This document shows, piece after piece, positions 54,697-64,000 of a stretch of DNA of 64,000 nucleotides. Location: positions 310,001 to 374,000 of the forward strand of contig WOFQ01000005.1 of the NCBI GenBank assembly GCA_012184525.1. Reading direction: 5' to 3'. A program made the translations under genes and the position numbers. Below the pieces are notes generated by a model. The model did no database searches. It was given only the letters and a program-made list of their open reading frames with translations, and was not told the origin of the DNA. The number at the start of each line of letters is the position of its first letter. The first letter of the stretch is position 1. This DNA comes from Xenoacremonium recifei. Its lineage: Eukaryota; Ascomycota; Sordariomycetes; Hypocreales; Nectriaceae.

Positions 54697-55007
54697 TTAA
54701 AGAGAGACACAGTTCAGGATGGCAACATTGACGAGGGTGCCCTAGTTTGTGTATTTAGTTATGTGCTCACCACGAGTTTCAAAGCACTTACGACAGGGGC
54801 CGAGGTCTTGCAGCAGTAAGCGCCGCCAGTGCAGCTAGATCCGAGGACCTGAACAACGCAGTTCAGAACGCCGTTGCAGCAGACCTGAGCCTGGTTGGAG
54901 TTGCAGGAGCCGCCGCCGCCATGACCGCCGCGGGCGTCGATGTCAGAGGGAGCAGCAAAGGCAGTGATGGCCATAGCCAGGACGGAGACAGTGGTGGTGA
55001 ACTTCAT
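54697..55007 (-). CDS. Hydrophobin, compact
   Basis: Exons 55007-54792 and 54741-54697 on the minus strand give 86 residues. The signal peptide MKFTTTVSVLAMAITAFA is followed by a Gly/His-rich spacer. All eight hydrophobin cysteines are present: 35, 43-44, 50, 59, 65-66 and 83, the last one only after splicing (exon 2 adds GTLVNVAILNCVSL). The CC pairs and the short C7-C8 tail fit hydrophobins, which are secreted and self-assemble into amphipathic films on spores and aerial hyphae. The C3-C4 spacing is only five residues, far shorter than usual for class I and shorter than the roughly 11 of class II. A TATA box lies 150 bases upstream. Confidence 0.85.
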
Positions 55008-58000
55008 GTTGAAGGTTGGGAGTGGTGTTCTTGAGAAAGTTGGTAAAGATGACTTGGGAAGTCGAAGTGTTTGTTCTGAAGGCTTGAAGGCTTGCGAGTG
55101 AAGTTGTGAGTGTCGATGAGATGAGAAGGTCTGGGTTGAAGGGAATCAGACGCTCCTTATATACACGATCTGGAAGACTATTTGGTCAAGTGAATGCTTC
55201 TCGTTTCTTTGATCGTCAAGAGAACTTCCTTTCAAGTCTCCAGAATCCACTCGATGCCCAACCTCGCCCATTTGACCCCTTGGTGACACGTCGTGATGCG
55301 TGAATAAAGGCTACCTACCTTCAAACCATTAGAACTTCAATAATACGCGCCCGATGTCATCATCGAGACAACTTCCTTGATCAACAAAGTTACATATGGG
55401 TCAAGCTGCATGCAGAATTTGTTGTTGAAGTTCTACAGCAGGAAGTAATCGTCGTGTGGCTTGGTGATGAATCATTCCATTGGGGAAGTGTCGAGCTGAG
55501 TTATGACGATCACTTGTTCCGAAAAGCCTCAGTCCTTGGGATAGTCGTCTTTGCTGGCACTTTGTGCCATTTCATGCAAGCCAGTGGACATTTCCTTAGC
55601 CCTAGACCCCCGACATGTATCAGGTTATGAGCTATGCGGCTCTTGGACCCATCTGGCATTTAGGATGAGATTTTGTTACGGGTGGCAAGATTGTGCGGGA
55701 TCGTACTATGCAGTTTTATGAATGCATATAGGAAACAGATACGGAAGCTCTCTTCTCGATAAACCTCAAGGAGGTCAAAATAAGACTCTGCCCAGGTCAA
55801 CGGAGGTTTCCGCATACACTATCTTGGCTAGCCTGCCGAGAAACAACTCAGCCCTCTTGGCACCAAGTCATCGACATGATCGACGGATGGATTGGTCTTG
55901 ATTGTTGGATCCTATTCTTGACCAAATTTATGACCTTGATTCTACCAAACCAGGTAACCACCCCGGGAAACGGTCCCGTGACTGTGTGGCCTCTGTAAAT
56001 CCGGAGCAAATCTTCCCCACCAATACTGAGACATGTGCCTGACGACTGGCGGGCGATCGACCGGGAGGGGAAAACGGAGACTCTGCGATTGGCGAGCTTT
56101 CAAGCCTCTTTCAATAGTCATGACGATCTCTGTACGTACGTGGACCACCGGACAGCCACACCGTTGCCAAGCTGTGAGCTGGACCTATCATGAAGAAATC
56201 CCGCTCTCTGGGACATGGGCACGGCGCCGGAGCAAAAGCGTCCCAACTTGCTCAACCTTGACGCTATTACGTGAGTAACAGGGGTCTGGTTGGACACCGA
56301 GTAAGTGGCGTCCAGTCTCTTTGAAGATTCAACGGTTATGCACATTCTAATTTCACCTCATCCGGTTTTTGGTCGACATTGCGGTGTGACAAGTGTGGGA
56401 AAATGCAAGCAACTTCACGCGACCCAGCAAATACCAGAATTTCAATGGCTATTATTGGCTCACGCGATACGAGTCTGCGGGCCACGGAAGGCCTCAGCTG
56501 CAGGGATGAATCAAGTCTGCCTTGGAGAATAGGTGATGAAGTTGTACCAGTTGAGCTGTATTACAATTAGCGCCGTTAGCGAAAATCCCCAGGGCGGCAC
56601 GGCAGTCGCAGATCCTCCACATTCTGCAGATGGCTTTATCCTTGCTTGGCTTGCATTTACAGCTGATCGGGACCAAGGCACAACAGCCTCACAAGCCCAA
56701 TAGAGATGGGATGATCGATGTCGATCATTGCTTGATTGTCGTTCTGCGTCTTTCTCTGTGATAACAAGCATGGATTGGCTCCAACGCTTCAACCTCGCCT
56801 CAAGATGGCGGGCTTTGTAGTTCCACCCTGACGACGGTGGCAGACCAACAGGTTCAGGTGACCTGTCGGAAGTACACATTTACGCCCTATCCACATTTCC
56901 TCCGGTGCGTCTTTTAATCAGACTGAAGAGCGCGTACGGAGACTGTTATGGAGTAGAAATATGATGTGGCATTGTACGGTGTCCTAGTTTTGAAGATCTA
57001 CAGATTCAAGAAGTCGACGGTATCTCTTGACCAATTGGAATCCTCTGACTTTAGAGCCTAATGCCGTTTTCAAACACCTAAAACCTTTGCCCAATAATTT
57101 GATTCCTGGATTTTGCCACAACTGTCCTTCCCGAGAACCGGAGCGCAAACCAAGGCAAGAATGTACTCGTCATAAATCTAGAAGAAAGAAATGCAGGGTT
57201 AAGCATCCTTCCGGTAGTCGATATGCACGCTCAAGGAGCTGTCTTATAGGCCCTCTCTCCCGAATAGCCAAGACTCGAGCCATACATTTTCAGTGTTGAC
57301 TAGCTCTACCTAAGTCCCATCTCCGGATTCGCCAACAGGTGATGAGCTTTGGCTCAACATTTTCGCGTACTATACCCCTACCGCGCACCCCTGATGGCCA
57401 TCCGCCTTTTCTCGAGCTCGTATAGGCAGCTCGACCAACCTGACCACCATTATTGATGCAAGCAGCCGGCTTCACTAACCTGTTTGTAAATATTGCCAAA
57501 TATGGTCACACGGACCTTCCAACTTGCGTCGTTTCCTGTCCTTCTGATGCGCAGAGCTTTTTCCCCCCGGGTTAGCCTAGTGCCGCTCGGATGTTCCTTG
57601 TATACAGAGCCATCTTTAGAATCATAAACATGATGGACTACGGTTCAAAACCTGAGGCCCCTTCCTTGTGACACTTTCGTCATGGACAACTCGGTATGCA
57701 GTTACTACGTGGTCCAATGAAGTGGGTTCAAAAACAACACCAGGCATGATATGACCCCGTCATTCAACGTTAGGGTAGACTTAAGCGTAAAATGAAAAGA
57801 AATCGGATACCGGCCGAGGATGATGAATAGAGGCAGGGATCATCAGCATCCGCGGCCCGAGACACAGCCCTCATCCTTGCTCGCCATGACATTTCGAGCA
57901 ATCCAGGAGAAGATCAATCTAACTTCCAACTTCAATCTCCTCTGGAAGCGTCATTATTGGCTTGAGAATGGTCAAAGATAGAGAACATGGTTATTCGCGG

Positions 58001-58119
58001 CCCAAATTGGTCGTCTTAATATTACTCAATGCACTGACACACAGATTGTAGTTCGAGGGGCGAGCAGAGCCAACACACAATGTGAGCCAAAACTTGACCC
58101 AGCAGTGTTAAACGTTAAC
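55008..58119. other. Gene-poor 3.1 kb
   Basis: The left end holds the hydrophobin promoter. Beyond that I find no intact gene on either strand. A possible dead zinc-cluster segment at 57160-57245 is described as a finding. The composition is mixed with no obvious tandem repeats. Confidence 0.4.
55157..55163 (-). promoter_or_regulatory. TATA box of the hydrophobin gene
   Basis: TATATAA on the minus strand, 150 bases upstream of the ATG at 55007, in an otherwise CT-rich leader. This suits a highly expressed secreted protein gene. Confidence 0.5.
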
Positions 58120-58464
58120 CTATTTGGTATTAAGCAATGTAATGTTTTGACCAAACTTCTCAATTGGGATAGCCAAGGGGTTCTAGGGATCTAATAGCGG
58201 TGTTAAGATCGCCGCATTGCAAACCACAATTTTCGGAGGCCCATCGAGTATTTCTTTTAACTTTGCGAAGATAGTTAGTATCGAAGAGGGAGCACTCAGG
58301 TTCGCTCGCAGAGTCAAGTCGCCCTTGGGGTTTGTCTTTCGATCCTCTGCGCTTCGCGATCCAAGAGCGACTCGATAACTAGCATATTTAAATTTCTGCG
58401 CAATAATATGACTAAGTTTTTTGCCTGCTCCGAGGACCAGCAGTATTTTGGTGGAAGAACTCAT
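58120..58464 (-). pseudogene. Truncated short-chain dehydrogenase
   Basis: From ATG at 58464 the frame reads ILLVLGAGKKLSHIIAQKF and YRVALGSRSAEDRK, then VVCNAAILTPLLDP: the cofactor-binding half of an SDR. A TAG at 58183-58185 cuts it, but the same frame continues with recognisable family sequence (NPLAIPIEKFG) to a second stop at 58120-58122. The catalytic Tyr/Lys half is absent. The glycine motif also looks worn (GAGKKLSH for a GAGxxIGxH-type loop). This is a dead gene fragment. Confidence 0.65.
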
Positions 58465-58511
58465 ATCGAAAAGGAAATTGTCCAGTACAGTTCGAGCTGT
58501 TTTCATATGAC

Positions 58512-59609
58512 TCACGAAGGAGGGGGGCGATCACGCAGCTCATTTAGCCTCCTCATCTGCTCTTCAAAATCGAGCTCGGGATAATCCAACTCGGTCACAA
58601 CACAACGGTCCATGTCCATGTCCTCCTGCATCCGCAGACGCCTACCGGGCGGTGCTCTCTCCCACAGATCCCTATACACCCGGTGAACAGAAATTGCATT
58701 GTCCTGATCTATTCTGACGCGGTTGCCAGAATGGGGCAAGATGGGGAGAGGCCCGTTGCTCTCGGAGACGCCTGCCTGCATCCCTGTGTGTGCGTGCTGC
58801 GGATCCGAACCTAGGAGGAAATTGAGAAGCTCGTCCTGCTGCTCCCCGAGGAGCTGGCAGATGCGATATGTGACCTTTGCCCGTCCGCAATGAATGTATA
58901 CATTCGGCTCTGGTCTGGCCTCGTTCCATTCATACGAGTGATCGAAAAGAATCACGCCTCCCATGATACGGTCTTCGGCCCAGTAGCCCGCCATGTCGGC
59001 CACTCCGTCCGGATACTGCGCGTGTCCGATGAAGTGTGACTGCGTGAACAGAGTAGGATACGGAACTACACGAGCCCATTGGTCTAGAGGGCGCTCCCAG
59101 GCAGTGACATAGTCTACGTCAAGCCCCTCGGTCGTTGCTGGATCGTGCAAGCGCAAATTGAGTTGTATGAGAAGAACGGCAATCTGATGGATGGCTGATG
59201 CTGTGAGCTCGATCAGGCGGAGATTAAAACACCGCGAAGATGGCGATGAGAGTTGATATGCATTCAAGACCTGTCTCATGTAAGGTTTCAGCTTGGGATG
59301 AGAAGATGGGGTACGCAGCCGCACCTCGGGCTTGAAGGTGAGGGTATCCGGGTTGAATGTCTCACGAAACTCTATTGCCTTTTCAAGTGCGCCTTGACAG
59401 AGACCAACGTGAGAGTTGATCGGATGTGCCGGCGTGATTTTTGTTCCTCGCGTGTCCCAGGCAATGTCGCCGATAGGTAAGCCGTCTATGATTTGGGCGT
59501 AGGTGGTCAGGGCTAAATCGGTAGCGAGGATGTTTCTCACGGCTCGAGTAAGAGTATTGCGATGCTCTGCGTCTAATGCATCGATCGAGACATAATCGTG
59601 GGGTGGCAT
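58512..59609 (-). CDS. Hypothetical protein, unrecognised family
   Basis: A single exon of 365 residues from ATG at 59609 (an earlier in-frame ATG at 59693 would add 28). I do not recognise it. No signal peptide or strong membrane helix. It is rich in His, Asp and Arg with a balanced, folded look (AQYPDGVADMAGYWAEDRIM, then GGVILFDHSYEWNEARPEPN and VYIHCGRAKVTYRICQLLGE). The GYWAEDRIMGGVILFDHS stretch reads like an edge strand of a beta-rich enzyme, but no catalytic pattern can be named. The C-terminus is acidic (EDMDMDRCVVTELDYPELDF). Codon use is GC-ending, like real genes in the window, and the frame is uninterrupted for over 1 kb, which argues for a real gene. Confidence 0.65.
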   Translation of the reverse strand: MPPHDYVSIDALDAEHRNTLTRAVRNILATDLALTTYAQIIDGLPIGDIAWDTRGTKITPAHPINSHVGLCQGALEKAIEFRETFNPDTLTFKPEVRLRTPSSHPKLKPYMRQVLNAYQLSSPSSRCFNLRLIELTASAIHQIAVLLIQLNLRLHDPATTEGLDVDYVTAWERPLDQWARVVPYPTLFTQSHFIGHAQYPDGVADMAGYWAEDRIMGGVILFDHSYEWNEARPEPNVYIHCGRAKVTYRICQLLGEQQDELLNFLLGSDPQHAHTGMQAGVSESNGPLPILPHSGNRVRIDQDNAISVHRVYRDLWERAPPGRRLRMQEDMDMDRCVVTELDYPELDFEEQMRRLNELRDRPPPS

Positions 59610-60914
59610 GATGGAATCAAATTGACTTCCTTGGTGAAAGTGATGCAAGGGAGTGAGAAGCGCGGTTGAGGGGAAACTACCGACGCTGATCATCACGTGT
59701 TGACTACATAATAACTTTAACCGCTGAGTTGGCGACAAAGTTACTAAACTTAGGTACAGGCGTTACTGCACCACATGATGTCGCCAGATATGAGACTCCA
59801 AGTAAACCACTGTACCAAAAATAGCAAAATAAATGCGCTAATTACCTCAGCTGCCGTTCCAGTGACTTATCTGAGTTATTACGCTCTATGTACCTGACAC
59901 CAGGCCAATGCCTAGCGACCTAGTTCGGTTCGGCCTCGCCTAGACCAGGCCGCCTTGGTGGTTTCACTCAGCGGCAGCGGAACCCCGCCCAGGATAAAGA
60001 ACCCCTGGACGCGCGCGCTTAGGCTGCCTGGTATTTCTGAGGCCTTGTTAACGGTCGCACACAGGGGCTATACAGAGAGGCGGGAAGTCGACGTGGCACG
60101 CATCACTTCAAAATTTCCTATAAGTGGAAAAATCTGATTTTGACACTGGGCTGTTATTAGGATACTTCCATGATGACAGTCCTACGTAGGCCGAAGGTCT
60201 GACAGACTGTTTGGCTGGCCTGGCCACTTGGTTTTGGCCCTATCGGACCCTCGATCTTGACTGTTGAGATAACAAAAATAAGTCTGCCAGTATGCTATGT
60301 TTCGTGTTTGTACATAGACTAGTGCTCACGGGTGATCGGTCGACAATAGATGATGCTATTTTGTGCTTGGCTACTAACCGCTTCGTGGTCTCTAAGCGTG
60401 GGACCTGCATTCATGTCTCAGGTGCTCCTCATCCTTCGCTATTGACGGGATCTGGCCGCCTTGTTGTTGGTTCCGAAGCGCCCCGGCTTGGAAGCGCTGG
60501 CCCAGATCTCGTTTGAGCGGCAGCGGACATGAATATATGAACTTCGAATGCCACGGTCTTGTGGATTTCAAGCACCACGATATCATTGTATGATACCTAG
60601 GCTGGACCTATCATTTGTTTTGTAATTATTCGCCAGCCTTGCATTGTCAGACATTGGTTTCTAGCATCTCTTATAAGCGTATATTCTGTCTGTTTTGTTG
60701 CGTTGTATACTTCGCTCCATCTCTTGCCTCAAATACAACCAATCACTATCCAGTCCTAGAAGGTAATCTTTTCACACGGCATCTTGCAGTCATGGCCTTT
60801 AGGTATGGGTCTATAGCCTCAGAAACTCTAGCTATGTATTGACTCTTTCTGACTTACGGATATTGAAGTTCACACACTCGAGGAGGCAACGCTGCGGCTG
60901 GCGATGCTAACCGT
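59610..60914. other. Gene-poor spacer
   Basis: 1.3 kb with no supported exon. GC-rich patch at 59890-60020, AT-rich elsewhere. Confidence 0.35.
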
Positions 60915-62094
60915 ATGGTTGGCGGGCTACGTATTTTTAGCGAATCGGATCGAACCGACCTGAGCCCTCCAGCCCTGCAGGAGGTCCCACGAGACTCTCC
61001 AAGATTCCGTGTGGTAGCAGCAGTGATCAACCTTGGTCTCAGTATGTTGGAGACGACAGTTGGAACAAGAAACGTCACTGAAATCGGTCGTGCTGTACTC
61101 GCCAACCATCGTTCCTTCGATAATATCTATGAAGACAGGCCAGAAAACATGGGATGGTGGGTAGAGCTTTTCCTTATTCGAGTACGCTCAAGCTTCCCAA
61201 CTGTTATTCTTACCAATCGCATGGGCGGTGAGGGTCAAGTACAGCGTGCGGACTGGGCGAGAGGAGGCTTGCGAATGAGACAGTGGGACCCGAGCCAGGC
61301 CGGCTTGATGAAACTGAACAAGATGGTTCGTTCCCTAATTTGTTCGACTTCGTCCATCAAGGCCTGACCCATGATAAACAGATCGTTGATAATATGGTGC
61401 AAGCCGGAGGGAATGCCGCCCAGAGCCATAACCCTGATGAACTTATCGCATTCGAGAGATTCATGTTCCTGATGGGCGTTACTGTTGCACATGAGATGCT
61501 CCATCTCTTTGTTGGGTTCTTGACTGGCTACATGACCCCAAACACCCCCGCCAATGTCTCTTTCTTGCCAGAGATATATAACCAGATACAGAGAAACGGA
61601 ATTGAAATTGGCGAGTCTGGACGGGCTTGGGAAGGCATGGTCTTTGGAGGGACTGTGGATGCCTTTGAGAGCCGAAGTTGCCCTCTTGGGGCCCGACAAG
61701 CCGGTCTTCTGTATCTCATTGACCGAAGCCATATGGCGCATCTTCTTGACCATGGTTGTATCAGACGGAACTTGGAATTCAGTAAGTTCTTCCATTGAGA
61801 GAGGCTCTATAGTAAACTAATTAAGACGCAGACTTTGACTTCCCCCTTCAGGTCACTGAACCTGCAATTCATATAGGGCAGCTTGATCAGCAACGAAGAA
61901 CAATGAAGCGAGTTCGGCTGTCTGTTCTTCCTCCAGGGCTACTTCCAAATAGAGATCGACCGGTAAGACCTACAGTGGCATCGTCTGACCTCAGGCAATA
62001 CAGGTTGCGGGATGCACATGATATTCAAGGCAGACTGTTCGACTACTTGTGCCGAATCCCAAGGCAGCCAGCCTACATTTTTGCGGCGGCTTAG
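60915..62094 (+). CDS. Uncharacterised protein with HExxH metallopeptidase-like motif
   Basis: Model: exons 60915-61227, 61284-61781 and 61832-62094, 357 residues. The core MGVTVAHEMLHLFVGFLTG places HEMLH at residues 174-178, the zinc-binding pattern of zincin peptidases. SGRAWEGMVFGGTVDAFE and PLGARQAG downstream are conserved-looking and resemble an uncharacterised fungal family; a Glu there could be the third ligand. Intron 2 is well supported (GTAAGT at 61782, GCAG at 61828-61831). Intron 1 (GTGAGG to GACAG, 56 bases) is less certain: the sequence it removes also reads like protein (QVQRADWARGGLRMRQWDPS), so a frameshift near 61320-61350 is an alternative. The gene sits among decayed genes and may itself be failing. 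Confidence 0.5.
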
Positions 62095-62224
62095 GAGGCT
62101 ATCAGTCGACGAAATAGCTGGCCCTTATGGATGGAAGGTTTTCGATTTCTCTGTTTTAAATGTAATATCAGATCTGCTATGGGTTTTCATTGGTGAAATC
62201 AATATTCAACATCTCCGCCATCAA

Positions 62225-62330
62225 CCATGTTCGATCCTACTCAGTCTGCTGATGTTGATCTATCCATGCTCTACGGAGAAGGCCACAAGGTGTTTATCAG
62301 ACTGCAAGAAGAGACCATGAAGCAGATACT
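62225..62330 (+). pseudogene. Fragment of a HET-type incompatibility gene
   Basis: A short frame reads DVDLSMLYGEGHKVFIRLQE followed by ETMK, which matches the region after the HET domain in HET-E/DUF8212-type proteins (…DVNMPLLYGEG.KAFIRLQEEI…). Just upstream YSVC occurs in another phase where AYCLMGIF-like sequence is expected, so bases are missing. Nothing of the HET domain proper or the NACHT/WD part is nearby. A dead fragment. Confidence 0.55.
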
Positions 62331-62460
62331 AATACTCCTTATTTACTTGAATAGCAATAGATAAATCGGCTGTAAATGGAAGCCTTAGCTGCGCCACTTA
62401 CTGAGTTGCCTACTCTCCCAAACACCATTTTCCCTTTGGTGGCATGATAAGATGCATTCG

Positions 62461-63289
62461 CCGTGGTTCTCGTATCCGATTTCCAGGCCATACCCGTTTC
62501 TGTGGTTTACACCGGTCACCATCATAGTCGGGGTTCTTCTGGGGGTCCTCTTTACCTAGGTCAACTTGGGTTCGAGTGGCCTCTATCTGGAGCCCATATT
62601 TACAGGGGACCTCAATGTCACGGTGGCCATAAGAACACAACTATGTAGACATCGCGATACGTTAAGATCGACTAACGAGCTTCCCTAGGTGGCTCATGAA
62701 ACCCCCTTTCACCGGGAAGCACAACCTAGAACCCAAAGGTGAACACAAGATGTCATATGCCGGGCATAGCTTCTTTACTTATACACGGGGTTTCCAGTAC
62801 ACAGTCAAGTCACTCACGCACTTGAAGACAATTGTTGAAGATGTGGAATCGTTTCCCGCTGTTCCTTACGCGGACGATACCCTCCAAGATTGTTTTCTTG
62901 ACGAAGCAGTCGTCAAACTCCGCAAATCCGGTGCTTCGGCAGAATCGACGTGGTGGTTTTCCTGGATGAATACAATTGTAGGAGCAACATCGTCCTGTGC
63001 TGTAACATCTCAGCTTGGACCGGTTAATCTCACGCTTGCGTTGCAATACTTTGGCCCGGACAGATCATCATTCCCCCCATGTTCTCAAGGACAACTACAC
63101 AGCACATTCCAGCATCTAGTGGGCGACCAGACTGATGAATGTCTATATTTCCGGCGTCTTGTCAAGTCATGTCTCAGATACAGACCATACGCGGCAAGGA
63201 GAAGGATCATAACCGGGCTTATGGGAATATCAGCTGGAACGCAACCCCAAACGGACACCGGGAATTTTCCCTTCCTTCCTCAGAACTGA
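62461..63289 (+). pseudogene. Broken gene of a fungal membrane protein
   Basis: The frame from 62461 encodes PWFSYPISRPYPFLWFTPVT and a membrane helix IIVGVLLGVLFT, is cut by TAG at 62557-62559, and continues with VNLGSSGLYLEPIFTGDLNV. From 62690 another phase continues with TYTRGFQYTVKSLTHLK, LQDCFLDEAVVKLRK and STWWFSWMNTIVGATSSCAV to a stop at 63287-63289. Together these follow, from memory, a fungal integral-membrane protein family with an N-terminal helix and a Cys-containing ectodomain. The in-frame stop and phase change are not explained by any intron I can place (an intron at 62645-62688 has perfect signals but the wrong length). Confidence 0.5.
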
Positions 63290-64000
63290 GCGCTTACTGC
63301 TTTTGCCTGAGAAAGCCTGAGCTGGACTGAGCTAGTGGTGAGCCAGCCTGAGCCAGGTGTCACGACACACCTCTGGCCGTTATGCCACAGGAGCCAAAAT
63401 TTAGAAACAACTTCAGAGCATTTGCATTTTGTCTTATGGAGCATTCAACGGTAAACTATAAGTAGATTAAATCCCAGATAAGAGATGTCGCGTATCTCAT
63501 TTTGACTCTACGCTCTCGTGCAACAGCGTCGCTTTAATAAACCCAGCATATTAACATTACGATGAGCACCCAATGCCCCGACGCTTATACAGCCCAGTTT
63601 CGATATATCGTACAGAATCCAACAAACGCCCGTAAGAAATCATGAACAAAATTAGGCCCCCCAGTCTTCAAATCAAGCTTGCAACAGCTCAGACATCCAG
63701 ATCCAGCAGCATAGAACGGGAACAGCAGCCAGCAGAACCCACCAGAGTTCAAGCGTGAATCTTGCTTTGAGCCATCGCGGAATGAGACGGGCGATCTTTG
63801 ATCTATGAGAACAAGTGCTTGTGCCGTAAACCAAGCATCCTAGCCCCGGCCGTGATTCGCATTCCATATGTTCTCGGCGTCGCTGCATCAATAGGCTAAG
63901 TCACAGCATTAGTTGACATGGATTTCTCAGGAGAAAGGTTCGAGGATTCATACGGCACACTACCCCGACAGAACCGGAGATCACTTCCCAAGTCGCATCG
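63290..64000. other. Right-end spacer
   Basis: No supported gene. A run of imperfect CCTGAG/GGTGAGCC-like units lies at 63305-63358. Confidence 0.35.

Noticed and set aside
62645..62688. Perfect-looking 44-base intron in the right-end membrane-protein gene
   Set aside because: Donor, ACTAAC branch and TAG acceptor are all present, but splicing it leaves the downstream conserved segment out of frame, so it does not rescue the gene.
1..64000. CRISPR arrays, bacterial-type operons, tRNA genes, full-length transposons
   Set aside because: None seen: no regular direct repeats with spacers, no convincing cloverleaf, and no intact transposase or reverse transcriptase frame on either strand.

Overview
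The window is nuclear DNA of a filamentous ascomycete (Pezizomycotina; the order cannot be fixed from the sequence alone). Most genes are cut by 45-110 bp introns with GTRNGT donors, CTAAC-like branch sites and YAG acceptors. The gene content is typical of the group: HET-domain proteins, Zn2Cys6 regulators, a DUF3425-type bZIP, MFS transporters, a hydrophobin, a DUF7580 protein and fungal C2H2 proteins. I rebuilt exon structures by hand. For every multi-exon model the spliced length is a multiple of three and the joined protein crosses each junction in frame, but all family names come from memory of motifs and not from a search.

Layout. 0.6-7 kb: a short-chain dehydrogenase, a HET protein and a UPC2-like Zn2Cys6 factor. 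7.3-12.3 kb: a relic of an alpha/beta hydrolase, then a five-exon Zn2Cys6 regulator followed by an eight-exon drug-type MFS transporter. 12.7-21.9 kb: a BTB protein, a divergent pair of surface proteins (an aspartic-protease-like type I membrane protein and a Ser/Thr-rich wall protein) and an ankyrin protein. 22.6-26.8 kb: a bZIP factor, a second dehydrogenase and a mitochondrial-type zinc alcohol dehydrogenase. 27.9-32.5 kb: a divergent DUF7580/C2H2 pair of the kind found around fungal self/non-self loci. 33.6-42.2 kb: a divergent salicylate-hydroxylase-like monooxygenase and Dal5-type permease, a second HET protein, and a protein joining a ubiquitin-like region to a RanBP2 zinc finger.

42.9-46.1 kb is a small housekeeping island: BUD23 (18S rRNA methyltransferase) divergent from SVP26 (ER-Golgi cargo receptor), then a small mitochondrial-looking protein. 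Next come a putative N-myristoylated protein (47.3 kb) and the most unusual element in the window: a detached, damaged piece of 18S rDNA (48.03-48.82 kb) carrying a group I intron at the position known as S943. 50.1-55 kb holds an amino-acid permease, a flavoprotein monooxygenase-like gene and a compact hydrophobin.

The right end (55-64 kb) is gene-poor and decayed: a dead dehydrogenase, an unrecognised 365-residue protein, an HExxH protein, a HET fragment and a broken membrane-protein gene. Functionally the window alternates core genes with accessory ones (allorecognition, small-molecule transport and oxidation, cell surface). Adjacent regulator/transporter and oxidase/permease pairs suggest several two-gene functional units rather than one large biosynthetic cluster.
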